This document shows, piece by piece, positions 11,801-22,001 of a stretch of DNA of 51,592 bases. Numbering within the stretch: the first letter of the stretch is position 1; each line of letters begins with the position of its first letter. The DNA comes from Globomyces pollinis-pini (taxonomy: Eukaryota > Chytridiomycota > Chytridiomycetes > Rhizophydiales > Globomycetaceae). A program made the translations under genes and the position numbers. A model generated the notes under the pieces. That model was given only the letters and a program-made list of their open reading frames with translations, was not told the DNA's origin and made no database searches. The DNA lies in NCBI GenBank assembly GCA_025399215.1, contig MU621207.1:504-52095 (forward strand), given 5' to 3'.

Positions 11801-13020
11801 TCGCTATATCAGTTAAATAACACCCCTATCTACAAGCAATGTTGTAAAAGATCATTGCTTTGTCGTACTTTAGGAGGGAACGATTGTATACTTCTGACAA
11901 TTACAGATTTTTCTGAAGGTAATTTATACCTACCATGTAACACTTTAGAATGCCTAGAATCCATTCCTATATCTGAGAGAAAATACATATTTTTAAGCGC
12001 AAGAGTGCATCCAGGGGAGAGTAACTCAAGTCACATCATGAATGGCCTGATACAATTTTTATTAAGTAGCGATGAAGCTGCAGATAATCTTCGAAAGAAA
12101 TGCGTTTTTAAAATCATTCCAATGTTGAATCCAGATGGTGTGATAAATGGAAGGTAAATCTAAATGTTTTTAAGGCCTATAGTCATCGATGTTCTCTAGC
12201 AGGTGTAGATTTAAATCGTCAATGGAAATCACCATCTAGAACTTTATCACCCACTATTTTCTGGGCTAAACTTTTGTTTCGATTTTTAGTAAAACTGAAC
12301 AAACAACCATTGGTAATTCTAGCCAATGCTTTAATCCATTAGCTATCCTGTGATTTTCATGGTCATTCAAGGAAAAAAAATGCATTTATATTTGGATGTG
12401 AAAATACAGGAACTGAAATAGATGGAATCGAAAAGGTTTTTTCACAAATATTGGCACAACAATCTCCAATTTTTGATTCAACTTCATGTAGATTTAGTGT
12501 GGAGAGATCAAAAGAAACAACGGCACGGGTAGTTCTGAGACGTGAATTTGGAATTATCAACAGTTTCACCTTGGAATCTACTTATAATGGAGTTGATTTT
12601 GGTACTCAAAAGGGTTATCAAGTGCAGATACCTGATTTAGAGATTTTAGGTGCAGACTTTGGTAGATCCATCAATGTTTTGTTAACACAGCATGACTTGA
12701 CTACCATTTGTTCAAACGTTAGTCTGGATACATGTAAACCACTAACAGATATCACCAAGCCTGTCGAAACTGCCAAATCAAAATCTTCTACCTCATCATC
12801 AGCTTCATCTACAGCAACAACTCCAAAAAGAAGTAGGAAAATCGTTTCAAAAGGGAAAAAACCTTCACTTGCAAAACAAATGATTAAAAAGAAATCAGAT
12901 AGCTCAAAGGGTTCAAAGAAAGGGTCTAAAAACGTATTAAATGTGAAAGATCCAGTTGATCAGGATGAACCAGGTAGTGAATCTGCTTGTTCATCAGACG
13001 ATGACGATGATGGTGAATAG
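8884..13020 (+). CDS. Cytosolic carboxypeptidase, CCP1/Nna1-like (tubulin deglutamylase family, M14B)
   Basis: This is a long gene split by about 14 introns, mostly 24-36 nt (for example 24 nt at 9290-9313). The N-terminal ~550 residues are helical and armadillo-like, as in CCP1. The CCP N-domain follows, with NQWFYFSVKRM, YRFNILNLSKP and QFNNGMQPVMYS. The metallopeptidase domain has zinc ligands in HPGES (12008-12022), NPDG and GVDLNRQW, and the third ligand in CDFHGHSRKKN (about 12350-12380). The C-terminus is a Ser/Lys-rich tail ending in an acidic run. Family enzymes remove glutamates from tubulin tails on axonemal and cytoplasmic microtubules, so a flagellum-related role is likely but inferred. 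The intron just before CDFHGHS removes an in-frame TAG. The stop lies 37 bp from the stop of the convergent PIF1 gene. Confidence 0.9.
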
Positions 13021-13057
13021 TTTTGTTTATTAATCGGATTGTAACATAATAAATAAA

Positions 13058-15388
13058 TCAATAGATATTTAGTTGCTTATGAAACTCAATAACTTTTGGA
13101 TGCGCTTGCACCTTTGAAGGATTGAAGTTTAACACTAGATCTTAATGTAGTAATCCGTTACCTTGTAAGCCAGCCATAGATGTACATCTAGAAATTGCTA
13201 CATAAGCTTGTCCTTTTTCAAACACATTAGCCAAATCAACGGTAACATAATGCAAATTTTGACCTTGGCTTTTGTGAATACTCCTATTCATAAACAAAGA
13301 CATGAAAACTCACAAAGAATATGCCAAAATAAATGGGAATTGTTTTCTGGTGGCCATAACCTTCTTATCTGGTCCTTCCACTTCCCAACATTCTCTAGCA
13401 AATGTAACAACTGTATCAGTAGAGCAATTTTCAAATTCAACGGTGAGGGTATCAATAGTAAAACTTACAATTTTTCCAACACTGCCTAATTTTTATCAGT
13501 AAAATGGGTATTACCATTATATAATCCCATATATCGCATATTTTTGATTAACAAAACCTGTGCACCAATTCTTAACTCCAATTCTTTAGGAGCAAGAGTA
13601 ATATCATCCAAATTTTTTCTGAATCGTTCTTCCACAACCTCATCAATAGCAGGAAATTTAGTTGAAGGTCCATCTAAATTTAAAAGTTCTTTCTTATTTT
13701 CTTGATCCACTTCCTTTCTCAACGAAAACCTTGAATTTAACATACAATCACATACAGTTTTGTTGGTTTGACGTTAATCCTGGTTGCAACCGGTCTTGAT
13801 AATTCTCGTAAAAGTTGACATGATTCTGAAGTCAAGTCACCCGTTCTCATTTGATTTAAAATTTGAATAAATTTAGAATCATTTTGTCGAAATATTCTAA
13901 AAGGTTACTATAATTTTTTATACTTTGTGAGTTGAAAGATTTCTAAATCAAGTTCTTTCCAAGCATCAGATTCAAAAACAAATTTCGTTTCACCTTTACA
14001 TGCTATGATAATTAAATGTATGATTATATCAACATACGTGGTGGTAATTGCATAAAATCACCAGTTAATACAATTTGTATTCCTCCAAAGGGTTTTTGAT
14101 TTCCTTTCAATGATTTAGCTACCTTATTTAATTTGTCAAAATATTCTGGATCAATCATTGATACTAATCATTTAGAATAATTCATAATACTTTCATCCTA
14201 AATGGTCAGTACAATGATTGAATTTTACCACAATAAGAAGTTTCACTGATTGCCATGCATTTCTTGTCCGTGGATTCTTCCAAACAAATGCAATTAGTTT
14301 AGAAATAGAATCTAACAATGAAAAAATTAGTTGTTTATACGATTTGCTATTCCTATTCCCGCGAAGGAATGTAAAGTTGATCCACCAATATTATATCCGG
14401 CCAACCCAGTTGTTGCTATGGAATAAATTAAACGAGAAATAATACCTGTAACTGCTATCTCGTCCTCTTTAAATAGACTCTTTGCTTTATGGATAATTGA
14501 TCTTAGTAAGAAACTCTTTCCTGTTCCTGCTTTACCAGTAAAGAAAATTGATTTCTTTTCAACAAGTATTTTGTTTAGTATGTGTTGTTGTTCAACAGAT
14601 AATGGATGTTCAATTACACGTTTAAGTTTTTGAGTTTTAGATTTCGATACAATACCAATTTTAGGGATTTCAGTATCTGATATTGTAAAGGTAGCTGTAT
14701 TTGATACATTCTCTGATGGATTTGAATGATTTGGAATGAAACCACTGTCAGATTCCTTCTTTAAACTGACAGATCTCTGGAACGATTCCTTCTTTATAGT
14801 GACAGGTTTCTGGGAAGTTTTCTTGATTGAATTGTTTCCATACAGTTTGACAGTTGCAAGATTTGACACAATATTAGCATTCGTCTTGTTTGATCTTTGA
14901 GGTTTAATACTTGCATATAATTTCATTGGTTCTGTTATTGGCAACACCGTATTGTTGTTACGTTCCATAGCAGGTTTAGTGGGTATTTTTGTGTTTGGTA
15001 TGATGGTTGTCTTTATATTCGTTTGACGGCTTTGTCCATGGAATTCATCCTTTACCGAATTTGATTTCCTTAGAGAATGATCATTGATGTCTGTAGTATG
15101 TAGTCTGGTTATTTGTTGTGGAATCTTTACAACTTTGATTCCAACGTTACTCTTTGAAGCTGTTAGATATTGAGCATATTTATTAAGAGATTGGTTTCCT
15201 TTTGTATCAGGAATTGAATCATTCCCTTTTGTATCCGTTGAATTTTGTTGATGTTCAATTGAATTGAGTTGAGGTACTGCATGATGTTGATCCCATGAAA
15301 GAGTCTTTGGTCGCTTATTCAGATGCTGGTCTCTTTGATGATCCTCATGAGAATAAGGTGTATCATCCCATGATTGTGATTTGGTCAT
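13058..15388 (-). CDS. PIF1-family DNA helicase
   Basis: This is a superfamily 1B 5'-to-3' DNA helicase. The start is the first in-frame ATG (15388, MTKSQSWDD); the frame is open upstream but without ATG. The first ~270 residues are a disordered Ser/Lys/Asn-rich extension containing a duplicated element ([17 protein letters not shown]). Conserved motifs then follow once introns are removed: [10 protein letters not shown], Walker [12 protein letters not shown] (about 14516-14545), [18 protein letters not shown], Walker [32 protein letters not shown], the [12 protein letters not shown] segment and [18 protein letters not shown] near the C-terminus. About nine short introns (26-35 nt) interrupt the helicase core; the N-terminal extension has none. 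Expected roles are telomere, G-quadruplex, replication or mitochondrial DNA maintenance. No clear mitochondrial presequence is visible. Confidence 0.92.
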
Positions 15389-15510
15389 CTTTTGTCCTAA
15401 AATACAGAATTCGGACTTTGTCTTAAAAACACTCAATTGGACTATAAAACACTTTGAATAATAAATTGACTAATAGGAATGATAGATGCTTTAATACTTT
15501 CCTACTGGTT

Positions 15511-17261
15511 TTACTCATTGTCATCGACTGTTCTGTCTTCTTTGATACTCAATGCTTTTAGCTCTAAATAGTCAATTCAAGCTCAACTTTTTACCGTTTA
15601 AAAGTACTGGCTTTTCGGGTTTCAAATTCTCTGCAATTTGACTGATTGTTATCGAGGAATTAAATTATTTACTTGTACTCAATGACCAGAAATTGATATT
15701 GCTGTTCCTTAAGTTTCAATTGAGATTCCATCTGTCTGATGCTTTCTTTTTTCAATACAAAATCACTCTCCATGATTCGATTTTTTTCAAGGTAATTTTG
15801 ATATTTATCCTAAAGAAAATAAGAAAAGTGATGGAACTGACATTCAAATGTTTTATCGTTTCTTCTATCTTATCCTTTGTCACTTTGGGAACAAAGTCCG
15901 CGTCGCGATTGGACATTAAACTCTGTATTTCCTTGATTTTCTCTTTGATCAGTCGATCTTGCTCATCAATAATCTCATCCTTGGCCTTTAATGGATCACC
16001 TTCTAATGAAAAAAATGGACTCGTATCTAGTCGTCAGTTTCTTTGATAAAAAGACCAATATTTGCCAAAACTAAAAATTTCAATTAACCTCTAATTACAA
16101 TCATCATGGATTTTGTGTTGATTTAGTATTGCTTCTGGTATATATGATGCATAAGTTGACAATTTATATCTCATTTCAGATTTTAGTCTACATTTAGGAA
16201 CATTGAAGAATACTTTTCATTTTCCGCTACCCGTGTGAAGTGAGTGTTAGATACCTATTATGATGTAAGCTGTTAATAAAAGTACCTATACAAATAAGTC
16301 TATAGGATACAGTACCTTCGTGTAAAAGTTAAATGACTAAATACCTTTTAATTGATCAATCTGTTTGTTCAGATCTTGGCTTTTTTGTGTTTCAAATTTC
16401 AAAAGCATCCGATTTTCATTCTGTGCAAGCAGTTTTTGGACCTAAGAGTCAATGGGATTTTTTCTTGCCTTAGTTCTTAGAAATATAAATTCTTGTTCAT
16501 TCGATTCGTAACTGGATATAATTCTATCATATTCTTTCTAAAGAGTTATTAGGTACTATATATACTTTGATATCTGCCAAAATTGGAGCAAAACTGGTGA
16601 ATTCTTGAATAAGTTGTTCGAAGCAATTTGAATAAATACTCAATCTCTTCAAGTCAGGTCCACGTTCTGGACATTGATTCGCTTCCAATTCTTCTGCTAT
16701 ATACCTGTAATACTTTTTCAGGTGGTCTTGTTTTCCTTTATGGCTATGTCTTAGTTTTCTTCCACTACGAATAAAATCTGTATCTATATTTGTCATATTG
16801 CGATAAAGATCCAACTTTGTTAGAAACATCTTTGATTTGGGTAAGAATTTTGGAGCATGTAATCTGGTGGTTCCCTGTGGAGTATAATCGACTGTTTTTT
16901 TAGCTGGTTTGATTGAATCTCCTGATCCTTTGACAGCATCAAATGATTCCAAAATATCAAAAATGTCTTTTGAATCGCCCTGATCTCCAAAATGGCTAGT
17001 TTTTGGTTGAATCAATTTGAGAGATTGATTCATATGATTCTGATTCAAGTAACCATTTCTACCAGCTCTTTGTATAATATCTTTTTTCTGTTCACTTTCC
17101 ATTTTACCCAAATAGATACCGATTTTTTCGTGTCTCAATTTTGGTTGGACTCGATATTCGACCTGTCCTTTTCGATTTGATTGTGGTTTCTTTTCTTTTT
17201 GAGCCAATTTGAAAACTGGTTTCTGTTCATTTGGGTTAATGAAATCATTTGTGGTTCCCAT
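15511..17261 (-). CDS. TSNAXIP1-like coiled-coil protein (flagellum/sperm-associated family)
   Basis: The first exon (17261 to about 16530) encodes a basic N-terminal region and then a segment matching the TSNAXIP1 N-terminal domain: YRYIAEELEANQCPERGPDL, RLSIYSNCFEQLIQEF, FAPILADIK. Downstream exons encode a long coiled coil (LLAQNENRMLLKFETQKSQD; IDQLKAENEKLKSEMRYKLS; IIDEQDRLIKEKIKEIQSL) ending VDDNE-stop at 15511. The human relative binds translin-associated factor X and is testis-enriched; in protists the family tracks with cilia. A ciliary role is inferred. Exons between 16345 and 16187 include a 13-nt microexon flanked by an array of four consecutive intron units. A further 29-nt intron with an unusual GTCTTT donor (about 16028-16056) is needed to restore the frame. 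Confidence 0.75.
16188..16344 (-). other. Four-unit tandem intron, 13-nt microexon and 26-nt intron
   Basis: Reading the minus strand, four GT...AG units follow one another with no exon bases between: 16344-16316 (29 nt), 16315-16286 (30 nt), 16285-16255 (31 nt) and 16254-16227 (28 nt). A 13-nt exon (16226-16214) and a 26-nt intron (16213-16188) come next. Splicing this way gives QIDQLKAENEKLKSEMRYKL, a perfect coiled-coil heptad pattern in frame with both flanking exons. Internal stops exclude translating through. Confidence 0.75.
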
Positions 17262-17675
17262 TGCTCTCCAACGCTAATTAAGTTAGGATTGTAGTACACT
17301 TTACATTAATACTTGACTCCATGATATAATTTTTTGAGTAGTGAAATTGGATTTGTTATTATTGGAGTTGTTTGTCAACAATAACATTATAATCTCAATA
17401 CAAGACCAAAAAGACTTTATTACTTGTTATATCCTATTTACTACTAGAATAGATGACATTAGTGAGTGATTTAATAAAGAGAGAATCCGAAGTTTTACTA
17501 ACGATCATTCATTCACATCCTTCCTTATCCTTCCTTCATCAATCCTTGATTCGGATTCTTTGAAATGTTTCATGAAATCTAGCATTTTGATTGGTCAACA
17601 ATTCCGGGGTTTCTTGTGTTTTTTCCGAATATGCTCCATATAAAACTTGACTGTTAAAAATCACATTCTACTGAT
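17262..17675. other. Divergent promoter region TSNAXIP1-like / phytochelatin synthase
   Basis: This is intergenic and AT-rich. No gene or clear regulatory motif was recognised. A TATA-like TATAAAA lies at about 17639-17645, some 30 bp before the phytochelatin synthase ATG. Confidence 0.45.
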
Positions 17676-19050
17676 ATGCTGTCCAGATTAACGACTATTA
17701 AAATACTGAAAAGAGTTGCTCATTCTCATGCTAGTTCAAATTCTACCACTTTTTATAGAAGAGAATTACCTACAGTACCTTATCATAAATCTAATTACAA
17801 TAGCATTTATCCTCTTTCACTTCAGAAAAAGGAAAATCTTTATTTAGAAATGCTCTGGCTCAAGGGAATGCTGAAATATTCTTCTCCTTGTCTGGTAACT
17901 TTACTATGCAAAGTGAACCTGCATTTTGCGGTCTTGGATCATTGGTATACATAATTATATATTTATATTCTAGGCTATGGTGTTAAATGCATTAAGTGTC
18001 GATCCAGGAAAGCGTTGGAAAGGGGTTTGGCGATGGTTTGCAGATGATATGTTGGAATGTTGCGCACCACTAGAGTCTATTAAACAACAAGGATTGACTT
18101 TCCAACAATTAACTTCTACCGCACGATGTAATGGATTGAATACTGTTGCCAAAAGAAGTGACCAAATTAGCTACCACGAATTCTTACACGACCTGAAGAC
18201 AGTAACAACATCAACCGATACCCACATGGTCGTTTCTTTCTCTAGAAAAGCTTTGAATCAAACTGGAGATGGCCATTTTAGTCCCGTTGGTGCATTTTGT
18301 GAAGAAACTGAGCAAGTGTTGATTTTAGACACTGCCAGATTTAAATATCCAAGTTATTTTGTTTCCGCTAGAACTTTGTATGAAGCTATGTCTCCAATTG
18401 ACTCAGTTACTGGCCTTCCAAGGGGATATTTAATACTTACAAAAGGTTCTGCAAAGGCTTTACCACTTTGTCGCATATCTGCAACCACAATTGAATGGGA
18501 CAGTCTGACAAACATTTTCTGGAATCAGATACCAAACTATTTGGCCAAACATCCAAACAAACACAGTCTAAAAAACCTTCTATCAATCGTCATATCTCAT
18601 ATGTCTAACCCACATGATTTTTATACCAGTTTCCATACCAAGGGTTATGATTTGGCAGGATCAACAGAAGGGAATGAACAGCTTGCGTTGGACTTAAAAT
18701 CAGAATTAAACCACTTGTTAGAGGAAGCAAGAGAACATCCCATCTATCCTGTAGTATCTCAAGTTCTGACACCATGCGAAACATCCTGTGAACATGAAAT
18801 CCATGTCAAGTTGAACACCTCATCTAAAAATGAATTGGCCACATTATTCTTCTTGTCACTACCACGTGAATTATTATCAAAACTTCCTCCTGATTTAGCC
18901 AGATCATTCCTACAGTTTCGTGAACATTCCACATTCGCTGGCCTAAGTCTACTAAGAGAAGAAGTTAGTCGTATGTCAATCCAATGGGACAGCATGTTGA
19001 ATACCTACTGTACCTGTGGCCTGAATACATGTGGAAAGAAAATTCCATAA
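17676..19050 (+). CDS. Phytochelatin synthase (glutathione gamma-glutamylcysteinyltransferase)
   Basis: The exons 17676-17774, 17804-17944 and 17974-19050 encode 438 aa; both introns are 29 nt and in phase 0. The papain-like catalytic domain is complete. Cys75 lies in SEPAFCGLGSL, His181 in GDGHFSPVG and Asp199 in ILDTARFKYPSYF. The spacings (106 and 18 residues) equal those of the plant enzyme triad C56/H162/D180. RKWKG-type sequence (GKRWKGVWRWF) and ECCAPLE are also conserved. The enzyme makes phytochelatins from glutathione to chelate cadmium and other heavy metals. The C-terminal half has Cys clusters (PCETSCEH; YCTCGLNTCG) that may bind metal. The first 33 residues are Arg/Lys/Ser-rich without acids until RREL, so a mitochondrial presequence is possible (inference). 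Confidence 0.95.
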
Positions 19051-19397
19051 TGCATTAATCAATTCAATTGTTTCTAAAGTTATACTTACTACGTTAATAA
19101 TAAATCACATTAATTTACCTTTACAACCTTTCATTTTCTAAATGATAATATCACGTTGGGAGAACATCAATAATTTGCGGAATGCTATCTTGGTGGAGTG
19201 TTAAAATCGTGCAAACCAGGGTTTATCTGACTACAAGTAGACGAGAATACAAAAGTGTACACCAACGACGTATCATGCAGTTGCTACTAACATGCAAAGA
19301 TGAATGAATCGATCACAATTGACGACTAGCAACTCTTTCGATCTCCGCCACAAAAAAGCCAGTCAAAAAGCTTGTGTATCGATTCTTTCCTTCCCAA
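19051..19397. other. Intergenic region before the first PH-domain gene
   Basis: I see no gene here. The frame of the following gene stays open upstream to 19374, but alignment with its paralogues places the start at the ATG of MFNKL (19398). Confidence 0.5.
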
Positions 19398-19982
19398 ATG
19401 TTCAACAAATTAACTGCTGATATCTCTGGTTCCGCTGATGTATGTAAATGTATCAATCCTCAGAACTTTGGATCCGAACCTGTGTTGTCTTTCCTAATTC
19501 CTGGTGAAGTTGCTTATATTCTTTTAAAATCTGGAAAGGAAGAACATATCTTTACTGATCAAGCGTATGTAATATCTCAAGGAGCTTCTGCAGCTACAGC
19601 TCGTCGTTTAGTTCAACGATACCATTATTCTAGTACAATCTTCACAAACGTTCGGTTTGAAACCGCTGGAATGGGAATGTCTGATCGTGACGTTGAACTT
19701 AAATTTGATATTAATGGTTCTCCAGTTTCGATTGATATCTGGAAAAGTGAAATTGAAACTGCAAAGTTTTATTATAAAGCTCTTGTTGGATTGTCTAAAG
19801 CTCAATCACATAATCATCGGATTATGGAATTAGCTAAATTTACTGTTGGTTCTTACCGTCTTCCTCAGGATAACCCAAATCCATTGGCTGCCATCGAGTT
19901 TGCCGAAGCATTGTACTCTCGTTATAATCCATCATCGTATCGCCAAGTCTTTGAACAATATTTGATGATTAACCAAAAATAA
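19398..19982 (+). CDS. Bacterial-type PH domain protein (bPH_1/YvbH-like), paralogue 1 of 4
   Basis: This is an intronless 194-aa protein. The start at MFNKL is fixed by its paralogues, which share it and the total length. The body matches the bPH_1 fold described mainly in bacteria (YvbH-like): MFNKL.ADISGSADV, then ILLKSGKEEHIFTDQAYV, a Ser/Ala turn, RRLVQRYHYSS, NVRFETAGMGMSDRDVELKF, SIDIWKSEIETAKFYYKAL. A C-terminal helical hairpin, FAEALYSRYNPSSYRQVFEQ, resembles the oligomerisation extension of YvbH. No signal peptide or membrane segment is seen. Cellular function is unknown. Three paralogues lie at 29809-30393, 30503-31114 and 44895-45479. Lack of introns in an intron-dense genome suggests late gain or retroposition. 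Confidence 0.8.
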   Translation: MFNKLTADISGSADVCKCINPQNFGSEPVLSFLIPGEVAYILLKSGKEEHIFTDQAYVISQGASAATARRLVQRYHYSSTIFTNVRFETAGMGMSDRDVELKFDINGSPVSIDIWKSEIETAKFYYKALVGLSKAQSHNHRIMELAKFTVGSYRLPQDNPNPLAAIEFAEALYSRYNPSSYRQVFEQYLMINQK

Positions 19983-20315
19983 ATACGCTGATTAACTGAA
20001 AGTAAAATTATACGTCTGACTTCATAACACTCTTTATCGATTGATCTCGATTGAAACCGAAGTGTAAAAGCTTATCCAAACGGAGAATTAAAGATTTATT
20101 GTTGATGAATCAGCACAAGATGGCAAGAACTCTCTTAAATGTATCAAAGCAAACTGTAACAAACTAATTCAAGCAAGTTTGCTCACGATAGGTGAATCAT
20201 CATTATTTTTTAATTTATGGTCTATTTTTGGGTTGTTTGTGTAAATGAGATTTGTTTCTTGTTCATCAATTACCGAAACCCTCCAAAATAATTCAGTTTC
20301 TTATCACTAAAGAAC
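19983..20315. other. Intergenic region between PH-domain gene 1 and the deaminase-fold gene
   Basis: No gene was recognised. The sequence is AT-rich and holds the 3' end of one gene and the promoter of the next on the same strand. Confidence 0.5.
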
Positions 20316-21611
20316 ATGTTTGTTCCTGAATATTTTTCACATTTTTCTCAGCAAAGAATGGAGCAAAGCATCAAGGATGCCATAGAAGATAAAGATGCAG
20401 CAAAGAAGGATTTCTACGAACTTGTATGTGACGTTCAAGATCCCTGGCTAACAGTCACTGATAATTTGACCAATATCAAAAGCAAAACTAAATATGCAGC
20501 GAAGTTTGAACAGTCGACCTTTATGGCGTTGGATTCTAATGACTGTTTGGATATACTGGCACACTTTTTGGCTTTTGAGAATATGAAGTGTTCTAACAAG
20601 AAGGGGAATGTATGTGTTGCTTTCGCTGTGATAGATACGACTCTTTATTTGGCTGCTAATCCAGAAACTGAGCAGCATTTGGACAATGAAATGAAAAAAT
20701 TAAAGAGCCCTTCTTATCAAAAATGGCTATCGCTTCTTGACCCATCTGAAGAAGGGCGAAAAATTCTATATCAGTCTATGGGAGAAGAGTTTAAAACAGT
20801 ATTTCCTCCGGTTAATTCGGAAGCTCAGGATAATTCGAAAGTTCTTAAATTCTTAACTGATCCAGAGTTAGGAAAATATGTAAAGAATACCTTGTTGCCA
20901 ATATCTGAAGTGGTAAGCAGTGATGCAGCGGTAAAAGAAGTGAAAGCTATTTTGGATTTTTTTCATAGATTATTTGATGACGGGGATTTTGATATTTGTC
21001 TCCTTGTAGAACTCCATTGTTTGCATCTATTACTTCCAAATTTATTGCTTGGTAAACATTTCTTCGAAGTTGAGGAATGGTACGATTGTATAAAGAACTA
21101 TGCTGCGTGGAAAGGACTCGAAACTTATACTAACCCTCCAACCCTTCCAAGTATATTCCACCAGCTACGTCCACATATCGAAAAGAGAAAGAATCATTGG
21201 AAAGTCCACCTGGATGGTAAAATGGCACATTTCAAGGAAACTGAAAATTTTAAGAAGTTTGAAAAACTTAAGAATGCTTTAGAGATGATTCGAAGTTATT
21301 GTATTGTAGAAGTTCCAGATTACCCCAGGGACGCAAGTAATGCTTCTGGCGCATCTGATTTACATTGTGAAATCAAGTTATTCAAGTACCTACAGCGCAA
21401 GGAGGTCGTCACATCTGGACTAAAGTTTTACATTTCTCGGCCGTGCTGTGGTGTATGTACCTGCTATTTCTTTGGGTGTGTTGGAGATGATGATCGACCT
21501 GATTTGATTGCCGCAAGTTTGCATTATTGTCCTCAGGCTCTTACAGAATCTCTAGAAGAAAAGACGAAAGCAATATTAAGTGCTGTAAAAGATACACTAC
21601 CGAACCTCTGA
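20316..21611 (+). CDS. Deaminase-fold protein (OTT_1508-like), zinc-site motif HCE...CxxC
   Basis: This is an intronless 431-aa protein. Near the C-terminus it has the zinc-deaminase signature: His350-Cys-Glu352 (DLHCEIKLFKYLQ) and Cys378-x-x-Cys381 in ISRPCCGVCTCYFF. The spacing and the S-K/R-x-x-C-x-x-C layout resemble the OTT_1508-like deaminase family, which is found in fungi and some intracellular bacteria. The upstream segment NVCVAFAVIDTTLYLAANPE fits the N-terminal part of fungal members, and the middle is helical. Catalytic Glu and the zinc ligands are all present, so activity is possible. The substrate is unknown. Related folds act on nucleotides or nucleic acids, and several family members are thought to be conflict effectors; that is family-level knowledge, not evidence here. 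No secretion signal is seen. Confidence 0.65.
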   Translation: MFVPEYFSHFSQQRMEQSIKDAIEDKDAAKKDFYELVCDVQDPWLTVTDNLTNIKSKTKYAAKFEQSTFMALDSNDCLDILAHFLAFENMKCSNKKGNVCVAFAVIDTTLYLAANPETEQHLDNEMKKLKSPSYQKWLSLLDPSEEGRKILYQSMGEEFKTVFPPVNSEAQDNSKVLKFLTDPELGKYVKNTLLPISEVVSSDAAVKEVKAILDFFHRLFDDGDFDICLLVELHCLHLLLPNLLLGKHFFEVEEWYDCIKNYAAWKGLETYTNPPTLPSIFHQLRPHIEKRKNHWKVHLDGKMAHFKETENFKKFEKLKNALEMIRSYCIVEVPDYPRDASNASGASDLHCEIKLFKYLQRKEVVTSGLKFYISRPCCGVCTCYFFGCVGDDDRPDLIAASLHYCPQALTESLEEKTKAILSAVKDTLPNL

Positions 21612-22001
21612 TTGAACGTATTAAGGCAGATTCAAATAAAACTTGAGATTCATATGATGTATTAATAAATTGTCGATGAGGAATAATGAAAGTTCACATT
21701 ATAATGCGCAGATATACCAGATAAGAGCAAACTTAATACACAGCTAGTTCCGAGATTGAATCCAAATGGGAAGCAGAGTCATTATCAAAGCGGTTAAGCT
21801 GTAAATTGCTATTTTGGGACGTTTTGAGACAAGAATTAATGGCATACCATTACAGAAATGACTTGCAAAGGGAATCTAGTTTTGTTTGTCCATCCCATTC
21901 ATGATGGATATCTCTTCATTGGCAAGCCAATAGCGATACTCTGTAATAGATCAAATACAGCACAATAGGAAATATTAAAGAATTATTTTTTATAAATATA
22001 A
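21612..22001. other. Convergent intergenic region
   Basis: This stretch holds the 3' ends of the deaminase-fold gene and CEP120. No gene or repeat was recognised. Confidence 0.5.

Noticed and set aside
15389..15436. Longer PIF1 N-terminus starting at 15436
   Set aside because: The codon there is TTG, not ATG; the first in-frame ATG is at 15388.
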